A model generated the notes under the pieces. It was not told the DNA's origin. It saw only the letters and a program-made list of their open reading frames with translations, and made no database searches. The position numbers were made by a program, and so were the translations under genes. Positions 53,070 to 62,906 of a DNA stretch of 64,000 nt are shown here, one piece after another. How positions within the stretch are numbered: position 1 is the first letter of the stretch; each line of letters opens with the position of its first letter. The stretch is from assembly GCF_037975245.1 (NCBI RefSeq), contig NC_092564.1:21679984-21743983 (forward strand), read 5' to 3'. The stretch is from Apostichopus japonicus. Taxonomy: Eukaryota; Echinodermata; Holothuroidea; Aspidochirotida; Stichopodidae.

Positions 53070-54445
53070 GGGTCAAATTGTAAAAATCTCGTAAACACGA
53101 TATCTCAGGTGGGTAATGTCGGACCAAATTCATATTTGGTTTGCCGGAGTACCACCTACCCTTTGTTTTCGATACAGGTCAAAGGTCATTTGGGGTCACC
53201 GGGGTCAAATTATAAAAATCTCGTAAATACGATATGTCAGGTGGGTAATGTCGGACCAACTTCATATTTGGTTAGCCGGAGTACCGCCTACCCTTTGTTT
53301 TCGATACAGGTCAAAGGTCATTTGGGGTCACCAGGGGTCACCAGGGGTCATTTGGGGTCAAATTTTAAAAATCTCGTAAATACGATATGTCAGGTGGGTA
53401 ATGTCGAGCCAACTTCATATTTGGTTAGCCGGAGTACCGCCTACCCTTTGTTTTCGATACAGGTCAAAGGTCATTTGGGGTCACCAGGGGTCACCAGGGG
53501 TCACCAGGGGTCACCAGGGGTCAAATTTTAAAAATCTCGTAAATACGATATGTCAGGTGGGTAATGTCGGACCAACTTCATATTTGGTTAGCCGGAGTAC
53601 CGCCTACTCTTTGTTTTCGATACAGGTCAAAGGTCACCAGGGGTCACCAGGGGTCACCAGGGGTCACCACTGGTCACCAGGGGTCAAATTTTAAAAATCT
53701 CGTAAACACGATATCTCAGGTGGGTAATGTCGGACCAAATTCATATTTGGTTTTCCGGAGTAGAGCTTACCCTTTGTTTTCGATGCAGGTCAAAGGTCAT
53801 TTGGGGTCACCGGGGTCAAATTATGAAAATCTCGTAAACACGATATCTCAGGTGGGTAATGTCGGACCAACTTCATATTTGGTTAGCCGGAGTACCGCCT
53901 ACCCTTTGTTTTCGATACAGGTCAAAGGTCATTTGGGGTCACCGGGGTCAAATTATAAAAATCTCGTAAACACGATATGTCAGGTGGGTAATGTCGGACC
54001 AACTTCATATTTGGTTAGCCGGAGTACCGCCTACCCTTTGTTTTCGATACAGGTCAAAGGTCATTTGGGGTCACCAGGGGTCACCAGGGGTCACCAGGGG
54101 TCAAATTTTAAAAATATCGTAAACACGATATCTCAGGTGGGTAATGTCGGACCAAATTCATATTTGGTTTAACGGAGTACCGCCTACCCTTTGTTTTCGA
54201 TACAGGTCAAAGGTCATTTGTGGTCACCGGGGTCAAATTATAAAAATCTCGTAAATACGATATGTCAGGTGGGTAATGTCGGACCAACTTCATATTTGGT
54301 TAGCCGGAGTACCGCCTACCCTTTGTTTTCGATACAGGTCAAAGGTCATTTGGGGTCACCAGGGGTCACCAGGGGTCACCAGGGGTCACCAGGGGTCAAA
54401 TTTTAAAAATCTCGTAAATACGATATGTCAGGTGGGTAATGTCGG
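53070..54445 (+). repeat. Distant copy of the 34,870-36,245 segment (18.2 kb away)
   Basis: This stretch matches 34,870-36,245 at a constant offset of 18,200 bp. Shared markers are GGGGTCATTTGGGGTCAAAT near 53,346, the GCCTACTCTTTG variant near 53,603 and GGTCACCACTGG near 53,665. Private differences here include GTCGAGCCAAC near 53,403, GTACCACCTACC near 53,149 and GGAGTAGAGC near 53,756. It links the right part of the array to block E despite intervening block F. Confidence 0.83.
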
Positions 54446-57400
54446 ACCAACTTCATATTTGGTTAGCCGGAGTACCGCCTACCCTTTGTTTTCGATACAG
54501 GTCAAAGGTCATTTGGGGTCACCAGGGGTCACCAGGGGTCACCAGGGGTCACCAGGGGTCACCAGGGGTCACCAGGGGTCAAATTTTAAAAATCTCGTAA
54601 ACACGATATCTCAGGTGGGTAATTTCGGACCAAATTCATATTTGGTTTTCCGGAGTACCGCTTACCCTTTGTTTTCGATGCAGGTCAAAGGTCATTTGGG
54701 GTCACCGGGATCTAATTGTAAAAATCTCGTAAACACGATATCTCAGGTGGGTAATGTCGGACCAACTTCATATTTGGTTAGCCGGAGTACCGCCTACCCT
54801 TTGTTTTCGATACAGGTCAAAGGTCATTTGGGGTCACCAGGGGTCACCAGGGGTCACCAGGGGTCAAATTTTAAAAATCTCGTAAACACGATATCTCAGG
54901 TGGGTAATGTCGGACCAAATTCATATTTGGTTTACCGGAGTACCGCTTACCCTTTGTTTTCGATGCAGGTCAAAGGTCATTTGGGGTCACCAGGGGTCAA
55001 ATTATGAAAATCTCGTAAACACGATATCTCAGGTGGGTAATGTCGGACCAACTTCATATTTGGTTAGCCGGAGTACCGCCTACCCTTTGTTTTCGATACA
55101 GGTCAAAGGTCATTTGGGGTCACCAGGGTCAAATTATAAAAATCTCGTAAACACGATATGTCAGGTGGGTAATGTCGGACCAACTTCATATTTGGTTAGC
55201 CGGAGTATCGCCTACCCTTTGTTTTCGATACAGGTCAAAGGTCACCAGGGGTCACCAGGGGTCACCAGGGGTCACCAGGGGTCAAATTTTAAAAATCTCG
55301 TAAACACGATATCTCAGGTGGGTAATGTCGGACCAAATTCATATTTGGTTTTCCGGAGTACCGCTTACCCTTTGTTTTCGATGCAGGTCAAAGGTCATTT
55401 GGGGTCACCGGGGTCAAATTATGAAAATCTCGTAAACACGATATCTCAGGTGGGTAATGTCGGACCAACTTCATATTTGGTTAGCCGGAGTACCGCCTAC
55501 CCTTTGTTTTCGATACAGGTCAAAGGTCATTTGGGGTCACCGGGGTCAAATTATAAAAATCTCGTAAACACGATATTTCAGGTGGGTAATGTCGGACCAA
55601 CTTCATATTTGGTTAGCCGGAGTACCGCCTACCCTTTGTTTTCGATACAGGTCAAAGGTCATTTGGGGTCACCAGGGGTCACCAGGGGTCACCAGGGGTC
55701 AAATTTTAAAAATCTCGTAAACACGATATCTCAGGTGGGTAATGTCGGACCAAATTCATATTTGGTTTAACGGAGTACCGCCTACCCTTTGTTTTCGATA
55801 CAGGTCAAAGGTCATTTGTGGTCACCGGAGTCAAATTATAAAAATCTCGTAAATACGATATGTCAGGTGGGTAATGTCGGACCAACTTCATATTTGGTTA
55901 GCCGGAGTACCGCCTACCCTTTGTTTTCGATACAGGTCAAAGGTCATTTGGGGTCACCAGGGGTCACCAGGGGTCACCAGGGGTCACCAGGGGTCAAATT
56001 TTAAAAATCTCGTAAATACGATATGTCAGGTGGGTAATGTCGGACCAACTTCATATTTGGTTAGCCGGAGTACCGCCTACCCTTTGTTTTCGATGCAGGT
56101 CATTTGGGGTCACCGGGATCTAATTGTAAAAATCTCGTAAACACGATATCTCAGGTGGGTAATGTCGGACCAACTTCATATTTGGTTAGCCGGAGTACCG
56201 CCTACCCTTTGTTTTCGATACAGGTCAAAGGTCATTTGGGGTCACCAGGGGTCACCAGGGGTCACCAGGGGTCAAATTGTAAAAATCTCGTAAACACGAT
56301 ATCTCAGGTGGGTAATGTCGGACCAAATTCATATTTGGTTTGCCGGAGTACCGCCTACCCTTTGTTTTCGATACAGGTCAAAGGTCATTTGGGGTCACCG
56401 GGGTCAAATTATGAAAATCTCGTAAATACGATATGTCAGGTTGGTAATGTCGGACCAACTTCATATTTGGTTAGCCGGAGTACCGCCTACCCTTTGTTTT
56501 CGATACAGGTCAAAGGTCATTTGGGGTCACCAGGGGTCACCAGGGGTCACCAGGGGTCAAATTGTAAAAATCTCGTAAACACGATATCTCAGGTGGGTAA
56601 TGTCGGACCAAATTCATATTTGGTTAGCCGGAGTACCGCCTACCCTTTGTTTTCGATACAGGTCAAAGGTCATTTGTGGTCACCGGGGTCAAATTATAAA
56701 AATCTCGTAAACACGATATGTCAGGTGGGTAATGTCGGACCAACTTCATATTTGGTTAGCCGGAGTACCGCCTACCCTTTGTTTTCGATACAGGTCAAAG
56801 GTCATTTGGGGTCACCAGGGTCAAATTATAAAAATCTCGTAAACACGATATGTCAGGTGGGTAATGTCGGACCAACTTCATATTTGGTTAGCCGGAGTAC
56901 CGCCTACCCTTTGTTTTCGATACAGGTCAAAGGTCACCAGGGGTCACCAGGGGTCACCAGGGGTCACCAGGGGTCACCAGGGGTCACCAGGGGTCAAATT
57001 TTAAAAATCTCGTAAACACGATATCTCAGGTGGGTAATGTCGGACCAAATTCATATTTGGTTTTCCGGAGTACCGCTTACCCTTTGTTTTCGATGCAGGT
57101 CAAAGGTCATTTGGGGTCACCGTGGTCAAATTATGAAAATCTCGTAAACACGATATCTCAGGTGGGTAATGTCGGACCAACTTCATATTTGGTTAGCCGG
57201 AGTACCGCCTACCCTTTGTTTTCGATACAGGTCAAAGGTCATTTGGGGTCACCGGGGTCAAATTATAAAAATCTCGTAAACACGATATCTCAGGTGGGTA
57301 ATGTCGGACCAACTTCATATTTGGTTAGCCGGAGTACCGCCTACCCTTTGTTTTCGATACAGGTCAAAGGTCATTTGGGGTCACCAGGGGTCACCAGGGG

Positions 57401-58329
57401 TCACCAGGGGTCAAATTTTAAAAATCTCGTAAACACGATATCTCAGGTGGGTAATGTCGGACCAAATTCATATTTGGTTTAACGGAGTACCGCCTACCCT
57501 TTGTTTTCGATACAGGTCAAAGGTCATTTGTGGTCACCGGGGTCAAATTATAAAAATCTCGTAAATACGATATGTAAGGTGGGTAATGTCGGACCAACTT
57601 CATATTTGGTTAGCCGGAGTACCGCCTACCCTTTGTTTTCGATACAGGTCAAAGGTCATTTGGGGTCACCAGGGGTCACCAGGGGTCACCAGGGGTCACC
57701 AGGGGTCAAATTTTAAAAATGTCGTAAATACGATATGTCAGGTGGGTAATGTCGGACCAACTTCATATTTGGTTAGCCGGAGTACCGCCTACCCTTTGTT
57801 TTCGATACAGGTCAAAGGTCATTTGGGGTCACCAGGGGTCACCAGGGGTCACCAGGGGTCAAATTTTAAAAATCTCGTAAACACGATATCTCAGGTGCGT
57901 AATTTCGGACCAAATTCATATTTGGTTTTCCGGAGTACCGCTTACCCTTTGTTTTCGATGCAGGTCAAAGGTCATTTGGGGTCACCAGGGGTCACCAGGG
58001 GTCACCAGGGGTCACCAGGGGTCAAATTTTAAAAATCTCGTAAACACGATATCTCAGGTGGGTAATGTCGGACCAAATTCATATTTGGTTTACCGGAGTA
58101 CCGCTTACCTTTTGTTTTCGATGCAGGTCAAAGGTCATTTGGGGTCACCAGGGGTCACCAGGGGTCACCAGGGGTCAAATTTTAAAAATCTCGTAAACAC
58201 GATATCTCAGGTGGGTAATGTCGGACCAAATTCATATTTGGTTTACCGGAGTACCGCTTACCCTTTGTTTTCGATGCAGGTCAAAGGTCATTTGGGGTCA
58301 CCAGGGGTCACCAGGGGTCAAATTGTAAA
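54446..58329 (+). repeat. Satellite 1 right-hand segment, less regular
   Basis: Satellite 1 monomers continue but with more single-copy changes and no adjacent block duplicate that I could define. Examples are CACCGGAGTC near 55,824, a 7 bp loss removing one DR1 half-site at 56,097, CAGGTTGGTAAT near 56,438, CACCGTGGTC near 57,118, ATGTAAGGTGGG near 57,571, AAATGTCGTAAATAC near 57,717 and CAGGTGCGTAATTTC near 57,894. This is the expected pattern for the margin of a satellite array, where homogenisation is weaker. Confidence 0.75.
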
Positions 58330-58613
58330 AATCTCGTAAACGCGATATCTCAGGTGGGTAATGTCGGACCACCTTCATATTTGGTTTGCCGGAGTACCGC
58401 CTACCCTTTGTTTTCGATGCAAGTCAAAGGTCATTTGGGGTCATCAGGGGTCACCAGGGGTCAAATTGTAAAAATCTCGTAAACACGATATCTCAGGTGG
58501 GTAATGTCGGACCAACTTCATATTTGGTTAGCCGGAGTACCGCTTACCCTTTGTTTTCGATGCAGGTCAAAGGTCATTTAGGGTCACCAGGGGTCACCAG
58601 GGGTCAAATTGTA
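58330..58613 (+). repeat. Edge monomers of satellite 1
   Basis: The last two monomers before the boundary carry CGTAAACGCGATATC, CCACCTTCAT, GATGCAAGTCAAAGGTCA (one DR1 half-site changed to AAGTCA), GGTCATCAGGGG and a final TTTAGGGTCACC. The CCACC...CAAGTC...TCATCAGGGG monomer type also occurs inside the array near 26,982-27,060 and 29,825-29,905. The final monomer stops in its linker, after TCAAATTGTAA. Confidence 0.85.
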
Positions 58614-58621
58614 ATGTCTAA
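58611..58621. other. Abrupt junction between satellite 1 and satellite 2
   Basis: Satellite 1 reads normally through TCAAATTGTAA and should continue AAATCTCGTAAAC. Instead it passes within a few bases into TCTAATGCAATGAATTTAC, which is the middle of a satellite 2 unit. There is no unique or transposon-like sequence between the two arrays. The exact breakpoint is uncertain by a few bases because both families are A/T-rich there. Confidence 0.9.
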
Positions 58622-58810
58622 TGCAATGAATTTACTACAAATTGATATGTTGCACATTTTGACGCGGTCTCGCCCAATCCAATAAATTTTCTGCAAATTG
58701 ACGAGTTGCACATTTTGACGTGATCTCGCCCAATGCAATAAATTTATTGCAAATTGACGAGATGTACACTTTGCTGCCATCTCGACAAAATTGAAGATAA
58801 TTGACGTAAT

Positions 58811-58831
58811 GACGAGATAACGTATCTCGTC
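58811..58831. repeat. Perfect inverted repeat in double-length satellite 2 unit
   Basis: The arms GACGAGATA and TATCTCGTC are exact reverse complements separated by ACG, giving a 9 bp stem with a 3-base loop. The same structure, exact or with one or two changes, recurs at about 59,731, 59,898, 60,331, 60,662, 60,881, 61,089, 62,003, 63,009 and 63,217. It could form a hairpin or serve as a dyad-symmetric protein-binding site. No function is shown. Confidence 0.85.
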
Positions 58832-58884
58832 CAAATACATCAATTATCTGTAATTGACGAGTTGCATATTTTGACAAGATCTCG

Positions 58885-59240
58885 CCTAATGTATAAATTT
58901 TGCGTAAGTTGACGAGTTGCACATTTTGACGTGATCTCGCCCAATGCAGTAAAATTCCTGCAAAATGGCGAGTTGCACAGCCTGACGCGATCTCGACATA
59001 ATGACCAAAATTCCAGCGATATGACGTTTCAACCAGATAACGAATTTCGCCCAATGCATGAATTCCTTTAAATTGACGAGTTGCACATTTTGACGTGATC
59101 TCGCCTACTGCAATAAATTTCCGCCAAATTGACGAGTTGCATACATTGACGTGATCTCGCCTTATGAAATAATTTTACTACAAAATTAACGAGTTGCACA
59201 TTTTGACGTGATCTCGCTCAATGCGATGAATTTACTGCAA
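58885..59240. repeat. Satellite 2 block, partner of about 61,220-61,575
   Basis: A run of units with the private markers GCAGTAAAATTCCTGC, ATGGCGAGTTGCACAG, TTCCAGCGATATGACG and ATGAATTCCTTTAAATTG is repeated 2335 bp downstream. The two copies differ by scattered substitutions and short indels. Confidence 0.78.
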
Positions 59241-60912
59241 ATTGACGAGTTGCACATTTTGACGCGATCCCGCCCAATGCAATAAATTATGTGCAAATTG
59301 ACGAGTTGCACGCATTGACGTGATCTCGCCTACTGCAATGAATTTACTGCAAATTGACGAGTTGCACATTTTGAAGTGATCTCGCCTACTGCAATAAATT
59401 TCCTGCAAAATGACGAGTTGCACACTTGAACGCGATCTCGCCTAATGTATAAATTTTGCGCAAGTTGACGAGTTGCACATTTTGACGTGATCTCGCCTAA
59501 TGCAATGAATTTCCTGCAAATTCACGAGTTGCATACTTTGCTGCCATATTGACAAAATGACCAAAATTCCATAGATATGACGTTTAAAGAGATAACGAAT
59601 CTCGCCCAATGCATAATTTCCTACAAATTGACGAGTTGCACATTTTGACGCGATCTCGCCTAATGCAATGAATTTCCTGCAAATTTTCCAGTTGCTGCCA
59701 TCTCGACAAAATGACCAAAATTGACGTTATGACGAGATAGCGTATCTCGTCCAATGCACATGTTTCCTGAAAGTTGACGAGTTGCACATTTTAACGCGAT
59801 CTCGCCTAATGCAATGAATTTACTGCAAATTGACGAGTTGCACACTTTGCTGCCATATATTGACAAAATAACCAAAATTGAAGATAATTGACGTTATGAC
59901 GAGATAACGTATCTCGTCCAATGCATAAGTTTCCTGCTCATTGACGAGTTGCACATTTTGACGCGATCTCGCCTAAATGCAATGAATTTTCTGCAAATTG
60001 ACGAGTTGCACAAATTGACGTGATCTCGCCTAATGCAATTGAATTTACTGCAAATTGACGGGTTGCACATTTTGACGTGATCTCGCCTAATGCAATGAAT
60101 TTTCTGCAAATTGACGAGTTGCACACTTTGACGCGATCTCGACATAATGACCAAAATTCCAGAGATATGACGTTTCAACGAGATAACGAATCTCGTCCAA
60201 TGCATAAATATCCTGCAAATTAACGAGTTGCACATTTTGACGTGAAGCCTAATGCGATGAATTTCATGCATATTGACGAGCTGCACACTTTGCGGACAAA
60301 ATGACCAAAATTGAAGATAATTGACGTTATGACGAGATAACGTATTCTCGTCCAAATGCATTAGTTTTCTGCTAATTGACGAGTTGCACACTTTGACGTG
60401 ATCTCGCCCATTGCAATGAATTTTCTGCAAATTGACGAGATGCACATTTTGACGCGATCTCGACATGACCGAAATTCCAGAGATATGACGGTTCAAAGAG
60501 ATAACAAATCTCGTCCAATGCTTAAATTTGCTGCAAATAAACGAGTTGCACATTTTGACGTGATATCGCCTAATGCAATGAATTTACTGCAAATTGACGA
60601 GTTGCACACTTTGCTGCCATATATTGACAAAATAACCAAAATTGAAGATAATTGACGTTATGACGAGATAACGTATCTTGTCCAATGCATAAGTTTCCTG
60701 CTCATTTGACGAGTTGCACATTTTGACGTGATCTCGCCTACTGCAATAAATTTCCTGCAAAATGACGAGTTGCACACTTTGACGTGGAACCTAATGCAAT
60801 GAATTTTATGCAAATTGACGAGTTGCACACTTTGCTGCCATATTGACAAAATGACCAAAATTGAAGTTAATTGACGTAATGACGAGATTACGTATCTCGT
60901 CCAATGCATCAA

Positions 60913-61190
60913 TTATCTGTAAATTGACGAGTTGCATATATTGACAAGATCTCGCCTAATGTATAAATTTTGCGCATATTGACTAGTTGCACATTTTGAC
61001 GTGATCTCGCCTAATGCATAAATTTTGTGCAATTGACGAGTTTGCACACTTTGACGCGATCTCGACCAATGACCAAAATTGACGTCATGACGAGAAAACG
61101 TATTTCGTCCAATGCATAAATTTCCTGCAAATTGACGAGTTGCACACATTGACGCGATCTCGCCTAATGCCATGAATTAACTACAAATTG
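60913..61190. repeat. Satellite 2 segment containing the CRE-like unit
   Basis: This run of units includes a perfect palindromic TGACGTCA at 61,080-61,087 followed by the inverted-repeat element. The 61,010-61,162 part corresponds to the 153 bp that distinguishes the two copies of the terminal 1 kb block, being present near 63,137-63,291 and absent near 62,130. Confidence 0.75.
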
Positions 61191-61900
61191 ACATGTTGCA
61201 CATTTTGACGTGATCTCGCCCAATGCAATAAATTTTCTGCAAAATGACGAGTTGCACATTTTGACGTGATCTCGCCCAATGCAGTAAAATTCCTGCAAGA
61301 TGGCGAGTTGCACAGTCTGACGCGATCTCGACATAATGACCAAAATTCCAGCGATATGACGTTTCAACGAGATAACGAATCTCGCCCAATGCATGAATTC
61401 CTTTAAATTGACGAGTTGCACATTTTGACGTGATCACGCTTACTGCAATAAATGTCCGCCAAATTGACGAGTTGCATACATTGACGTGATCTCGCCTTAT
61501 GAAAAAATATTATACTGCAGAATTAACGAGTTGCACATTTTGACGTGATCTCGCTCAATGCGATGAATTTACTGCAAATTGAAGAGTTGCACATTTTGAC
61601 GCGATCCCGCCCAATGCAAATAAATTATTTGCAAATTGACGAGTTGCACGCATTGAAGCAATGAATTTACTGCAAATTGACGAGTTGCACATTTTGAAGC
61701 AATGAATTTCCTGCAAATTGACGAGTTGCACATTTTGACGTGATCTCGCCTTATGCAATAAATTTCCTGCAAAATGACGAGTTGCACACTTTGACGCGAT
61801 CTCGACATAATGAACAAAATTCCAGAGATATGACGTTTCAACGAGATAACGAATCTCGTCCAATGCATGAATTTCCTGCTAATTAACGAGTTGCACATTT

Positions 61901-62841
61901 TGACGTGGAACCTAATGCAATGAATTTTATGCAAATTGACGAGTTGCACACTTTGCTGCCATATTGACAAAATGACCAAAATTTGAAGTTAATTGACGTA
62001 ATGACGAGATAACGTATCTCGTCCAATGCATCAATTATATGTAAATTGACGAGTTGCATATATTGACAAGATCTCGCCTAATGTATAAATTTTGCGCAAA
62101 TTGACGAGTTGCACATTTTGACGTGATCTCGCCTAATGCCATGAATTTACTACAAATTGACATGTTGCACATTTTGACGCGGTCTCGGCCAATGCAATAA
62201 ATTTTCTGGAAAATGACGAGTTGCACATTTTGACGTGATCTCGTCAAATGCAATGAAATTATGTGCAAATTGACTAGTTGCACGCATTGACGTGATCTCG
62301 CCTACTGCAATGAATTTACTGCAAATTGACGAGTTGCACATTTTGACGTGATCACGCCGGATGCAATAAATGTCCGCCAAATTGACGAGTTGCATACATT
62401 GACGTGATCTCGCCTTATGAAATAATTTTACTGCAGAATTAACGAGTTGCACATTTTGACGTGATCTCGCTCAATGCGATGAATATACTGCAAATTAAAG
62501 AGTTGCACATTTTGACGCGATCTCGCCCAATGCAATAAATTATGTGCAAATTGACGAGTAGCACGCATTGACGTGATCTCGCTTACTGCAATAAATTTCC
62601 GCCAAATTGACGAGTTGCATACATTGACGTGATCTCGCCTTATGAAATAATTTTACTGCAGAATTAACGAGTTGCACATTTTGACGTGATCTCGCTCAAT
62701 GCGATGAATTTACTGCAAATTGAAGAGTTGCACATTTTGACGCGATCCCGCCCAATGCAATAAATTATGTGCAAATTGACGAGTTGCACGCATTGACGTT
62801 ATCTCGCTTACTGCAATGAGTTCACTGCAAATTTGACGAGT
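61901..62841. repeat. Satellite 2 terminal block, copy 1
   Basis: This segment begins at TGACGTGGAACC and is repeated at 62,907-64,000. The offset is 1006 bp up to about 62,130, then 1159 bp. This copy thus lacks 153 bp. It contains a nearly exact tandem pair of a 225 bp four-unit repeat (AACGAGTTGCAC at 62,441 and 62,666). Confidence 0.82.
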
Positions 62842-62906
62842 TGCACATTTTGACGCGATCTCGCCTACTGCAATAAATTTCCTGCAAAGTGACGAGTTGC
62901 ACACTT

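Larger units (their letters stand above)
1..58613 (+). repeat. Satellite family 1: tandem array of 132-203 bp monomers
   Basis: An uninterrupted head-to-tail array fills this region, about 400 monomers judged from a mean length near 145 bp. Each monomer runs through the same ordered blocks: CCGGAGTACCGC, TACCCTTTGTTTTCGAT, AGGTCAAAGGTCA, a GGGGTCACCA decamer run, TCAAATT, CTCGTAAACACGATAT, CAGGTGGGTAATGTCGGACC, and TTCATATTTGGTT. Monomer length fits 123 + 10n (n = decamer copies), plus a common 132 bp form in which the single decamer is joined as ACCGGGG or ACCAGGG. No foreign sequence interrupts the array and no monomer is inverted. The array continues beyond the left edge of the window. This is typical of centromeric or other heterochromatic satellites. 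The family is not one I can name. Confidence 0.97.

Noticed and set aside
1-58613. Telomeric or subtelomeric repeat, because of GGGG-containing short units.
   Set aside because: The decamer GGGGTCACCA is confined to one position within a longer monomer and does not match any known telomere repeat. No TTAGGG-type tract is present.
59894-60553. Minus-strand open frames in satellite 2, up to 219 codons, rich in repeated Cys-Asn-Ser motifs.
   Set aside because: They are translations of the roughly 56 bp repeat, broken irregularly by unit-length changes, and several overlap in different frames. Nothing beyond the repeat itself supports coding.
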